Positions 1-6,693 of a stretch of DNA of 11,398 bases are shown piece by piece. The translations under genes and the position numbers were made by a program. Positions within the stretch are counted from its first letter, which is position 1. Every line of letters starts with the position of its first letter. A model generated the notes under the pieces. That model saw nothing but the letters and a program-made list of their open reading frames with translations, was not told the origin of the DNA and made no database searches. The DNA is from DATADF01 sp046263155 (GTDB lineage Bacteria; Actinomycetota; CADDZG01; WHSQ01), in contig JBHELF010000153.1 in assembly GCA_046263155.1 (NCBI GenBank), forward strand, positions 1 through 11,398. The letters are read 5' to 3'.

Positions 1-444
1 GCCTGACGGAGGCGGAGCCGGTGCGGGGACGTGGCGCACCCATTGATTTGTCCTCTCATCAAGCCAGAAGTCTTCTCCTAGATCGTTCTTCGTCCACCAA
101 TACCTGCCGTCGAATATCCATGGGATCGAAGCACGCTGACAATATGGACACACGCCCGCGTCGCGTCGGATCGACGATTTGCAATGAGGACATTCACGGG
201 TTGCTTGAACACCGGTTGAAGGAGCTAGGCGGCTCGCCGGCGAGCTGGATCGCTTCACTAGATAGATCGGAAAGAAAATGATCCATAGAAGCAGACATCC
301 GACTACCCACGCGGCAGGGGAAGTTCCGCCGGGCCCATGGCCATATTTCCGTTTGATACTGCTCGCGTCTAGCCCAACCCAGATCGAGGTGCCGATCACG
401 ACGATGAGCATCAGGGTACCGGCGGCATTGCCTTCGCCCGACAT
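1..444 (-). CDS. Membrane protein with zinc ribbon and Trp-rich module (3' end outside window)
   Basis: An open frame of 148 codons starts at ATG 444-442 and leaves the window at base 1 without a stop, so the C-terminus is missing. Two hydrophobic segments lie at about residues 10-27 and 45-63; the second ends in FFPIYLVKR, with positive charges on the presumed cytosolic side. A zinc ribbon follows with two CPxC knuckles (C85, C88, C99, C102). Next comes a Trp-rich module at residues 113-138 (WW116-117, G123, D129, W135, H138), then Pro-rich sequence to the edge. The module has the same spacing as those in the next two genes upstream. The start lies 6 nt after the stop of the preceding gene and has no clear Shine-Dalgarno, which suggests translational coupling. 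The reading frame and motifs are seen directly. Function is unknown; a cytosolic scaffold or sensor role is only a guess. Confidence 0.82.
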   Translation of the reverse strand, partial: MSGEGNAAGTLMLIVVIGTSIWVGLDASSIKRKYGHGPGGTSPAAWVVGCLLLWIIFFPIYLVKRSSSPASRLAPSTGVQATRECPHCKSSIRRDAGVCPYCQRASIPWIFDGRYWWTKNDLGEDFWLDERTNQWVRHVPAPAPPPSG

Positions 445-450
445 GACGAA

Positions 451-1116
451 TCAGTCGCCGACTCGAGAGCGGAGCATGATTCCGGCGACAAGGCAAAGAA
501 GAGACCCCACCAAGATCGCTCCCAGTCCTGACCCCAGTGAACCGGCGCCAAATTGCCCTGCAGTGACGTTGAATTCTTCTACCCGGCCCTGTATATCCAC
601 TAGATTGATTAGGCCGATAGCTCCCGCAATGAGAGCTGCGATGATCGGCAAAAGCGCGATCCCACTTCCGAGCTTCGACGAGAGGGCGGCCACACCCACG
701 AGCCCAGCCACGATTCCAGCCACCAGAGTGATGTAGCCATCTCCACCCTCCATTCCACTCTTAGTGATGGAACCAAACCCAGTTTTCAGACTGATCCATG
801 GCAAGAAGGAGCCGACGCCGATCAGCGCCCCACCCATGATGACTGCTCCAGCGGGTCCTCCGGCGGACACTTTCGTCTCGACTGGGCTGGGAGGACCGTA
901 TGGCGAGGTCCCAGTCGATGCCGCGAGGATGCTGGGGATTGGAGAAGGGGGCGCGCCCGAAGCAAGGGGAGCAGGTGGACCAGTCAGCTGAGGTGGCGGT
1001 ACGCCAATATCACCAGGTGCCCAGGGCACCCACGCCTGTTGAGCGAGGTCGTAGCGCAACAGCTTCCCCTCAGCGCTGCGGGTCCACCAATGTCCCGCGT
1101 GTTCAATGCTGTCCAA
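451..1116 (-). CDS. Four-helix membrane protein with N-terminal Trp-rich module
   Basis: I chose TTG 1116-1114, giving 221 aa that begin with DSIEH like the paralogous neighbour (DSIQH). It is preceded by GGAAAGG with a 6-nt spacer. The longer form from TTG 1134 is less likely because its GAGGAG abuts the start codon. The N-terminal 32 residues hold the Trp-rich module (GHWWTR, then LLRYD, then AWVPW). A Pro/Ser/Ala-rich linker of about 55 residues follows, then four hydrophobic segments at about 89-109, 128-146, 151-173 and 195-215. A short segment after the first helix contains the LPWIS motif seen in many small actinobacterial membrane proteins. There are no catalytic motifs. The gene starts 35 nt after the pilin-like gene and ends 6 nt before the zinc-ribbon gene, so the three probably share a transcript. 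Function is unknown. The N-terminal module may be a distant relative of DUF2510, judged by its LRYD-x-W pattern. Confidence 0.85.
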   Translation of the reverse strand: MDSIEHAGHWWTRSAEGKLLRYDLAQQAWVPWAPGDIGVPPPQLTGPPAPLASGAPPSPIPSILAASTGTSPYGPPSPVETKVSAGGPAGAVIMGGALIGVGSFLPWISLKTGFGSITKSGMEGGDGYITLVAGIVAGLVGVAALSSKLGSGIALLPIIAALIAGAIGLINLVDIQGRVEEFNVTAGQFGAGSLGSGLGAILVGSLLCLVAGIMLRSRVGD

Positions 1117-1122
1117 GATGAA

Positions 1123-1129
1123 CCTTTCC
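1123..1129 (-). promoter_or_regulatory. Ribosome binding site deciding the start of the four-helix membrane protein
   Basis: GGAAAGG on the minus strand lies 6 nt before TTG 1116. The stronger GAGGAG further upstream directly touches TTG 1134, too close to serve it, and is 18 nt from TTG 1116. The alignment of the protein start with its paralogue supports 1116. Confidence 0.4.
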
Positions 1130-1151
1130 GCCAACTCCTCTTAGGCGGGGC

Positions 1152-1733
1152 TTAACACGACCCTGCCTCCGGGACTCCGATGTCGCTGTCATAGTGCCCC
1201 GTGTTTCCGGTTGCGTCAGATGCCTCAATGCAATAGCCCCCGAAACCGCTCTCATCTGCGCCAACAATGGTGAGCTGAATTCCTATCGGAACGACCAATC
1301 CATAGGATTGAAGCTGGCCTATATCACTTGTATAAGCACCTCTCTCGGTCGCGAAGCTCTCTTCCGCAGTAGCTGCATCCTTGAGGACGCTCGATAACTG
1401 ATCCGTTATTCCTCCGACGCCCCCGCCTGTGTCATCTTGACGAAGAGCAATTAGAGCGACTATGACGACCACACCAGCGAGAGCAATTACACCGACAATC
1501 AATCCGGTTTGATTCTTGCTCCGTATTGGCCTGGATTGAACGGTCGGCGGAGTCGAGACGGAAGCTGGAGGCGAGGGTGGGGATGCGCTTGCGTGGCCCA
1601 CGAACTGAGGAGGCGGAGTGCCCGGGTACCCCGGCCGCCACTCGTGCCATTGGCCGGAGGCCTGATCGAACCGAAGGATTCGTCCATCTTCAGTTCGGTG
1701 CCACCAGGTTCCTTCGTGCTGAATCGAGTCCAC
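1152..1733 (-). CDS. Single-pass membrane protein: Trp-rich module plus pilin-like ectodomain
   Basis: The 193-aa protein starts at GTG 1733 behind a very good Shine-Dalgarno. Domains in order: Trp-rich module at residues 8-32 (WW10-11, G17, LRFD, W29, W32); Pro/Ser/Thr linker at about 39-70; one transmembrane helix at about 77-97; Gly-rich spacer; then an ectodomain at about 109-193. The ectodomain resembles the globular half of type IV pilins and pseudopilins (family knowledge): a helix with DAATAEESF, the GAYTSD turn, GIQLTIV strands, GYCIEAS, HYDSD, and a final Cys. C168 and C193 would form the usual pilin C-terminal disulfide. The prepilin peptidase signal (G followed by FTLIE-like residues) is absent, so this should be a fixed membrane protein and not a processed pilin. 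A 93-nt gap separates it from the Mur ligase upstream, so it may have its own promoter. Cellular role unknown. Confidence 0.88.
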   Translation of the reverse strand: MDSIQHEGTWWHRTEDGRILRFDQASGQWHEWRPGYPGTPPPQFVGHASASPPSPPASVSTPPTVQSRPIRSKNQTGLIVGVIALAGVVVIVALIALRQDDTGGGVGGITDQLSSVLKDAATAEESFATERGAYTSDIGQLQSYGLVVPIGIQLTIVGADESGFGGYCIEASDATGNTGHYDSDIGVPEAGSC

Positions 1734-1739
1734 CTTCGG

Positions 1740-1748
1740 CCTCCTCCC
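1740..1748 (-). promoter_or_regulatory. Strong ribosome binding site of the pilin-like gene
   Basis: The minus strand reads GGGAGGAGG, followed by a 6-nt spacer and GTG 1733. It is the strongest Shine-Dalgarno in the left half of the window and fixes the start codon. Its strength fits this gene being the first of a three-gene translation unit. Confidence 0.7.
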
Positions 1749-1826
1749 GGAGCACCTCTCTGTTTGCCACCCTCTAAGGAGTTCTCGTCAATGGCTGAGC
1801 ACCCTTCCGAAAGCGGACCGAAGCCT

Positions 1827-3353
1827 CTAGCTCTCGTATTGATCCGGCAGATCGTTCTCGAACAACACGACATCGCCCGGTCTGAGGAGCGATTTCAACT
1901 TCTCCGTCGCCGCGTCCAGGGAGTCCACGATAACGATCACCGCCCCATCGCTCGCTGCATTCGCGCCGGCGAGGAGCGCAGCACGATTGGTCTCGCCGAC
2001 GACGACAAGAGTGTCCGCCACCGCCGCAGCTTGGAGGCCGAAGTTCCTGTTGCTTTCGAATTGAAGGGGGCCGAGCTCAATGATTCCCGGCGTGACGACG
2101 ACCTTCTGGTTGCCCGGCTGCGCGGCGAGGACGTCGAGCGCCGCCGCGGCCCCCTCCGGATTCGAGTTGTAAGCGTCGTCGATCACGGTGACGCCACCCG
2201 CACCCTCGATTAATTGCAATCGATGCTCCGTCGGTTCCAGGTCCTCGATCGGTCCCTTGAGTTCCTCAAGAGAACGTCCGAGGACACGTGCCACTCCAAC
2301 GGCAGCAAGGATGTGGCCGATGGCGAAGGCCCCCAGAAGACGGGTGATCACTCGAATCCTGTTGCGCTCTTCGTCCAGGAGCTCGAAAGCGGTTCCCCTC
2401 GCGGTGGCCTTTATGTCGCGCGCGGTTATGTCCGGCCGGCCCCCGCGCTGAGTCCCGTAGCGAATCACACGCACGCGCTTCGTGGCTTCCGCGAGCACGC
2501 GCACCTGGGGATCGTCGCAATTCATCACGGCCACCCCCTCGGAGGGAAGGCTCTCTATCAACTCGTACTTGGCCTGCGAGATGGCTTCGAGCGAGCCGAA
2601 ACGCTCCAGGTGGGCGGGGCCGATCGACGTCAGCACTCCGATACTTGGCCTCGCGAATTCGGACAGCTCCCCGATGTCTCCCACCGCGTAGGCGCCCATT
2701 TCGACGACCAGCACTCGATGATCGGCTTCGAGCCCCTCATTGATCGCCCGGGCAACTCCGAGGGGCGTGTTGTAGGAGGCGGGCGTCGCCAGCACGCTCC
2801 CGGTCGGCCCCGCCAGGGCAGCTATGGCGAACTTCGTGGAGGTTTTTCCGAACGAGCCCGTGATGCCGACTACCGCAGGCGCGTAGGTCTGAAGCTTGTT
2901 GCGGGCCGCGCGCAGGTAGCGGGCGTTGATGGTGCGTTGCACCGGCGCGAGCAAAACGTCGGCGGCCACCACGAGGTAGGGCAGTCCTAGGAATGCGCCC
3001 GCGGTCAGCGCCAGCCAGCTCAAGAGGTCGGCGGGAGTTCCCAGGGCGACGTGGACGGCCCCCGTCGGAACGAGCACGACCACTCCCGTGAGCACAAGCG
3101 TGGTCGCCAGCAGACGCCAGGCCCGACCCGTCATCACCAGCGGCTTCTTCGCCGGGTGGCTCGTCAAGAAAAGCGCCCGCCTGCGATCGCGACCGCACCA
3201 GTCCAGAAAGCGTCCTCGTCGATAGCCCTCTAGCTGAAAGATGTGCAGCGCGCGGCGACCGCGCAGGTGCTGCCAGAGGAGAAATGCAGGCGTGAACCCA
3301 TAGAGAACGGTGCGAAGCAGCAACGTATAGCCGGAGAACGGCTCGCCGTGCAT
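1827..3353 (-). CDS. MurF-type Mur ligase with N-terminal membrane region
   Basis: Mur ligases join amino acids or a dipeptide to UDP-MurNAc-peptides using ATP; MurF adds D-Ala-D-Ala. I chose ATG 3353 (508 aa), 5 nt after the hydrolase stop; a TTG at 3395 would overlap the hydrolase and has no Shine-Dalgarno. Residues 1-150 are not Mur-like. They hold hydrophobic stretches at about 9-28, 80-101 and 108-134, with an FQLEGYRRGRF motif between. The Mur core follows: P-loop GITGSFGKTS at 163-172 (K170), YNT at 194-196, VEMGA with E218, GPAHLERFGS with H248, AKYE with K262 as the probable carbamylated Lys, and DDAYNSNPEG at 392-401. The C-terminal domain ends with FENDLPDQY. The catalytic set looks complete. 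MurF-like substrate choice is inferred from similarity; membrane-tethered homologues could act in peptidoglycan or another peptide-linked polymer. Confidence 0.9.
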   Translation of the reverse strand: MHGEPFSGYTLLLRTVLYGFTPAFLLWQHLRGRRALHIFQLEGYRRGRFLDWCGRDRRRALFLTSHPAKKPLVMTGRAWRLLATTLVLTGVVVLVPTGAVHVALGTPADLLSWLALTAGAFLGLPYLVVAADVLLAPVQRTINARYLRAARNKLQTYAPAVVGITGSFGKTSTKFAIAALAGPTGSVLATPASYNTPLGVARAINEGLEADHRVLVVEMGAYAVGDIGELSEFARPSIGVLTSIGPAHLERFGSLEAISQAKYELIESLPSEGVAVMNCDDPQVRVLAEATKRVRVIRYGTQRGGRPDITARDIKATARGTAFELLDEERNRIRVITRLLGAFAIGHILAAVGVARVLGRSLEELKGPIEDLEPTEHRLQLIEGAGGVTVIDDAYNSNPEGAAAALDVLAAQPGNQKVVVTPGIIELGPLQFESNRNFGLQAAAVADTLVVVGETNRAALLAGANAASDGAVIVIVDSLDAATEKLKSLLRPGDVVLFENDLPDQYES

Positions 3354-3358
3354 CAGGG

Positions 3359-4123
3359 TCAGCCGGGGGCGAGGAAATGTCGCACGATCCGGCAAAACCG
3401 ATCTGGTTCGTCCAGGTAGGCGAAATGACCCGCTCCCTCGAAGACGACGAGACCCGCGTCGGGAATGGCTCGCTCCATCTGCCTGGCATGAGCCAGAGGG
3501 ACTGCGTCGTCACGACTCCCCCATACCAGCAAGGTCGAAGCCTTGACGCGCGGCAGGAGATAGGCGAAGTCTTCGTTGACGACCCTCACGAGAACACCTC
3601 GCATCGGTCCCGCCTCGCGATAGTCCTGCGAGGCGATACGCCCGTAGATCGTGTCTCGCAACGCGCGCCCCGGAGGGCCGAGGTATCCGGAGGTGCGCGC
3701 CGCACGAGATAGGCCTCGTTTCAGCCGCGCCTTCATCGACGGCGCGCTGCGCAATCCCGACGAACCGATGAGCACGAGCTTGTCGACGCTGCGCTCGTGG
3801 GTCGCCGCGAGATACAGAGCAACCTTTGCGCCAAAGGAGTGACCGACGAAGTGCGCGGTATCGACGCCTCGCTCGGTAAGGAGATCGCGCAGGAAGACGG
3901 CATAGTCTGCCGTGGTCCAATCGCCGGCCGGAGCGGGTGCCTCCCCGAAGCCGGGAAGGTCGATCGCCAACACCCGGTGGTGCTCGGACAAGCATGAGAT
4001 GGGAGGCGTCATCGACTCAATCCGACCGCCCCATCCATGCAAGACCACGACCGGCGGTCCCGTCCCTACGTCCGCGAGGCGCGTCTTCTGGCCGCGCAGC
4101 TCTACGAATTCGGCCTGGACCAT
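3359..4123 (-). CDS. Alpha/beta hydrolase fold protein
   Basis: The 254-aa protein starts at ATG 4123; AAGGGG lies 11 nt upstream and can pair with a preceding run of C (inverted repeat at 4135-4147). The frame is open to 4246, but that extension only reads through the end of the propeller gene. Fold markers in order: HGWGG at 29-33 (oxyanion hole); DLPGFG at 55-60; nucleophile elbow GHSFG with S96; WGSRDD at 201-206 with D205 as probable acid; GAGHF with H233. A full Ser-Asp-His triad is therefore present, with a cap region at about 127-190. There is no signal peptide, so it should be cytosolic. Its stop is 5 nt before the Mur ligase start, so the two are probably translated together and may act on the same envelope substrate (inference). 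The exact reaction (esterase, lipase, amidase) cannot be told. Confidence 0.9.
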   Translation of the reverse strand: MVQAEFVELRGQKTRLADVGTGPPVVVLHGWGGRIESMTPPISCLSEHHRVLAIDLPGFGEAPAPAGDWTTADYAVFLRDLLTERGVDTAHFVGHSFGAKVALYLAATHERSVDKLVLIGSSGLRSAPSMKARLKRGLSRAARTSGYLGPPGRALRDTIYGRIASQDYREAGPMRGVLVRVVNEDFAYLLPRVKASTLLVWGSRDDAVPLAHARQMERAIPDAGLVVFEGAGHFAYLDEPDRFCRIVRHFLAPG

Positions 4124-4158
4124 CTTTTCAGTATCCCCTTGGAGGGGGGCTTGAGCGG

Positions 4159-5373
4159 TTACTCGGCGGTGATCCTGTAGACGTCGAACCCGCGGTTGAG
4201 ATCGTTCGAATAGATGTATGGGCCCTTGTACAGCTTCGACGACCACGAGTCGCCGTTCTCGGGCACGAACCAGCCGATCTCGTGCGGGCCGGGGCCCATC
4301 GTTCCGAAACCGATGCCCTGCATGTTGCTGATATCGAGATAGCGCGTCCCCGCCGAATACCAGGAGATCGCTAGCCGGGTTCCGTCATCGGAGATATCGA
4401 AGACGTGCGAGGTGCAGGAGTTGAGCTGATCCGTGGCAAAGAGGATTTCGTTCGGTTCGTAGACGCCGACCATCACGAGCACCGGCTGTTGTTTGGTTCC
4501 CTGTATCTCGTAAAAGTGCAGGGCTCCTCCCGGACAGGGGAACGGCTGTCCCCCCCTCGCCTCATCCCCGACGACGATGTATCGGCTGTCCGGCGTGAAC
4601 TTGGCGTCGTGAGTCAGCTGGCAGTCGACGCAGAACATCACCGTGAGCAGAGTGGGGGCCTCGGGATCGCTCGTATCGAGGACCTCGATGTTCTGGTCGT
4701 CTCCGGCGAGGACCGCCAGGGATCCGTCCTTGTTGAACGAAATGTCGTGGGGAGCGGAGCCAAGCGGCCTGTACTCCCCGACCAGCTTGGGCCTCGCAGG
4801 ATTCTTGATGCTCCAGATGTGAACGGGTCCGAGCCTCTCACCGGAACTCGAGTTGTAGACGTAGGGCTTGGTCGGATGGGCCGTGGTGTTGTGCGAGCCG
4901 TCCGGGTTCTCGGCGAAGCCGATCGGCCTGGGCTTCTTGATATTCGTTATGTCGACCGTCATGAAGCCGCGCTTGCCGAAGGCAAGACATGCATCCGGAC
5001 GCCCGGTTGCATCTTGGGCCAGCATGACCGTCTTTTGATCGTGACTGATCTGGACGTCGTTCTGCCTCAGGACGCATCTCAGAAACGCGACGACCTTGGG
5101 CTCTGCGGGATCGGTCACATCGATGACCCGCATGCCACCGTCGCCGAGCATGCTCTCCGACCCAGTGATCGCGTAATCCCGGCCGTTGCGAGTGAGCAGT
5201 TCCATATCGGTGCCGCCGTCATAGGGGATGTTCGCGATGAGCTCGAGGCCCTCACCCTCACCTTGCAGCGGCGCGTGTCGACGGTCCGCATCTGCGGGAC
5301 CTGAGAGCGCGAGTACAAGCAGGGACGATGCGCACGCGGCCGCACCGAAGACTTTTCTGTGTCGCGACCTCAA
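4159..5373 (-). CDS. Secreted LVIVD-repeat beta-propeller, downstream copy
   Basis: Start is TTG 5373, overlapping the TGA of the preceding gene (TTGA), giving 404 aa. It is the only start that gives an intact signal peptide: RSRHRK, a hydrophobic core at 9-24, and cleavage after ADA at about 29. The upstream frame to 5580 is read-through of the paralogue. The mature protein has LVIVD-like blades: IDVTDPAEP, VDITNIKKP, WSIKNPARP, LDTSDPEAP, FDISDDG, LDISN and a final FDVYRIT. Six Cys (100, 129, 248, 251, 280, 320) match the paralogue and suggest disulfides in an exported protein. Histidines H161, H166, H209, H255 and H323 recur at equivalent blade positions. LVIVD repeats are known from bacterial and archaeal surface proteins without an assigned reaction; ligand or metal binding is inferred. 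It arose by tandem duplication with the gene at 5370-6590. Confidence 0.9.
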   Translation of the reverse strand: MRSRHRKVFGAAACASSLLVLALSGPADADRRHAPLQGEGEGLELIANIPYDGGTDMELLTRNGRDYAITGSESMLGDGGMRVIDVTDPAEPKVVAFLRCVLRQNDVQISHDQKTVMLAQDATGRPDACLAFGKRGFMTVDITNIKKPRPIGFAENPDGSHNTTAHPTKPYVYNSSSGERLGPVHIWSIKNPARPKLVGEYRPLGSAPHDISFNKDGSLAVLAGDDQNIEVLDTSDPEAPTLLTVMFCVDCQLTHDAKFTPDSRYIVVGDEARGGQPFPCPGGALHFYEIQGTKQQPVLVMVGVYEPNEILFATDQLNSCTSHVFDISDDGTRLAISWYSAGTRYLDISNMQGIGFGTMGPGPHEIGWFVPENGDSWSSKLYKGPYIYSNDLNRGFDVYRITAE

Positions 5374-6590
5374 GGACGCTCGGCGGTAATCTTGTAAACG
5401 TCGAAGCCGCGGTTGAGGTCGTTCGAATAGATGTAAGGCCCCTTGTACATCTTCGACGACCAGCTGTCGGCGTTCTCCGGAATAAACCAACCGAGCTCTT
5501 TTACACCCACACCCAAGCTTCCCACAGTCAAGCCAACGGGGTTGGAGACATCGAGATAGTGAGTGCCTGCCGTGTACCACGAGATCGAGATCTGTTTTCC
5601 ATCATCGGAGATGTCGAATACGTGCGACGTGCAGCCGCCGAGACCGGACTGGCCGCGTGCGATAAGCAATTCCTGGGGCTCGAACATCGAGGTCAGCACA
5701 GGCACGGGCTGCTGTTTTGTCCCTTGCAATTCGTAGAAGTAGAGAGCACCTCCGGGACAGGGATATGGCGCACCGCCTCCACCCTCGTCACCGATGACGA
5801 CGTGGGTTTCGTCCGGTGTGAACTTCGCGTCGTGCGTAATCGAACACCCCGGACATTGGCCCGTGAAGAGAAGCTCTGGGTTCTCCGGATCGCTCGTGTC
5901 GAAGATGTCGAAGTGCGAGATGGCGGCCGTCACCGCACGCGTTCCATCCTTATTGAAGCCGATGTCATGCGGGCTGTGAGGCATGCTCGGGATCGTGTTG
6001 ACGAGCTTCGGCTTCGCAGGGTTCTTGATCGACCAGATCTGGATCTCGCCCGCAGGAGTCAGTTCAGAGTCGGAGTTGTAGACGTAAGGCTTGGTCGGGT
6101 GGGCCGTCGTGTTGTGCGACCCTCGGGGTATCTCGGCAACCCCAAGGGGAACCGGTCTTCTCGGATTGGAGATGTCGACGGTCATGAAGCCCGCCTTGCC
6201 CACTATCAGGCACGATTCGGGACCCCCGCTGCGGTCGGCGGCCATGATCAGCGTTTTCTTGTCCGCGGCTATCTGGATGTCTGCCTGGCTCATCGAGCAC
6301 CCGAGGGTCGCGACCTCTTTGGGATGTTCTGGGTCGGTGATGTCGATGGCGTGCAATGCACCGGGCGTCGAGCCAGACTGCCATTGCCCGGCAAACGCGT
6401 AGTCGCGTCCTTTTATCGTCAGAAACTCCATATCCGTGCCGCCCGTGTAAGGAATGTTGGCGATCAACTCCAGTCCCTCGCCCAGCCCCTGCAACGGCTG
6501 GCGGCGGGCCTCGGCTCCCGCGGAAGCAGCCAGGAGGGTGGCCGCGGCAAGGATCCCGGCGAGCGCGAGAACCAAAAGTCGTCTTGCCAT
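5370..6590 (-). CDS. Secreted LVIVD-repeat beta-propeller, upstream copy
   Basis: I chose ATG 6590 (406 aa) because AGAGAGG lies 8 nt upstream; GTG 6599 overlaps that site. A signal peptide is clear: MARR, hydrophobic core at 5-22, and cleavage after AEA at about residue 28. Blade motifs recur: IDITDPEHP (82), VDISNPRRP (138), WSIKNPAKP (186), FDTSDPENP (230), FDISDDG (325), LDVSNP (346) and FDVYKIT (396). Cys 98, 127, 246, 249, 278 and 320 all have partners in the second copy. H159, H164, H208, H253 and H323 are also kept. The two copies are near-identical through their last 35 residues (PEN-DSWSSK, YKGPYIYSNDLNRGFDVY). This is the first gene of the minus-strand block and carries the leader with alternative hairpins. 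It faces the Tat amidohydrolase across a divergent promoter region, so the two exported products may act together (inference). Confidence 0.92.
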   Translation of the reverse strand: MARRLLVLALAGILAAATLLAASAGAEARRQPLQGLGEGLELIANIPYTGGTDMEFLTIKGRDYAFAGQWQSGSTPGALHAIDITDPEHPKEVATLGCSMSQADIQIAADKKTLIMAADRSGGPESCLIVGKAGFMTVDISNPRRPVPLGVAEIPRGSHNTTAHPTKPYVYNSDSELTPAGEIQIWSIKNPAKPKLVNTIPSMPHSPHDIGFNKDGTRAVTAAISHFDIFDTSDPENPELLFTGQCPGCSITHDAKFTPDETHVVIGDEGGGGAPYPCPGGALYFYELQGTKQQPVPVLTSMFEPQELLIARGQSGLGGCTSHVFDISDDGKQISISWYTAGTHYLDVSNPVGLTVGSLGVGVKELGWFIPENADSWSSKMYKGPYIYSNDLNRGFDVYKITAERP

Positions 6591-6598
6591 GGGATTCA

Positions 6599-6605
6599 CC
6601 TCTCT
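6599..6605 (-). promoter_or_regulatory. Ribosome binding site deciding the upstream propeller start
   Basis: AGAGAGG on the minus strand is 8 nt from ATG 6590. The alternative GTG at 6599 overlaps this site and cannot use it, so the signal peptide begins with MARRLL. Confidence 0.6.
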
Positions 6606-6618
6606 TGCTTGCTTTGCT

Positions 6619-6693
6619 GAAGCGTTCCCGGCGGGCGACGCTTCTCCATCGGGGTGTACCTACCCAGCCGGTCGGGACTCTCACCCCAAGCGT
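6619..6693 (-). promoter_or_regulatory. Candidate switching leader RNA or repeated operator ahead of the propeller operon
   Basis: On the minus strand, ACGCTT (6693-6688), AAGCGT (6643-6638) and ACGCTT (6625-6620) occur in order. The middle one can pair with the first, closing a region with two small hairpins (6674-6686 and 6652-6665), or with the third as a perfect 7-bp stem with a 12-nt loop. The two pairings exclude each other, as in riboswitch-type leaders. The last arm ends 28 nt before the start codon and lacks a U tract, so translational control or a DNA operator are both possible. No known riboswitch class is matched in full. Confidence 0.35.

Noticed and set aside
194..496. 100-codon minus-strand frame at the left end
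   Set aside because: It overlaps the zinc-ribbon protein in another frame; the frame from ATG 444 has helices, CPxC pairs and the Trp-rich module, so it is the real one.
1786..1791. TTGACG on the minus strand as a -35 box for the module trio
   Set aside because: No acceptable -10 hexamer lies 16-19 nt downstream, so a promoter is not supported, although the 93-nt gap leaves room for one.
1509..2213. 234-codon plus-strand frame across the Mur ligase end
   Set aside because: It lies antisense to the ligase and the pilin-like gene, is very Arg-rich and shows no domain signal.
4124..5580. Similar N-terminal extensions on the hydrolase and downstream propeller frames (VVE-VQG-HLFER-QPR motifs)
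   Set aside because: They are out-of-frame readings of the nearly identical 3' ends of the two propeller genes; the similarity reflects the duplication and is not a shared domain.
5328..6620. 430-codon plus-strand open frame opposite the propellers
   Set aside because: It is antisense to a well-supported gene, has no Shine-Dalgarno and no recognisable motif; long antisense frames are common in GC-rich DNA.
6667..6687. Minus-strand GGGTGA...CCGGC stretch resembling the start of an FMN riboswitch
   Set aside because: Only the first conserved segment is matched; the later FMN elements are missing and the aptamer would be far too short.
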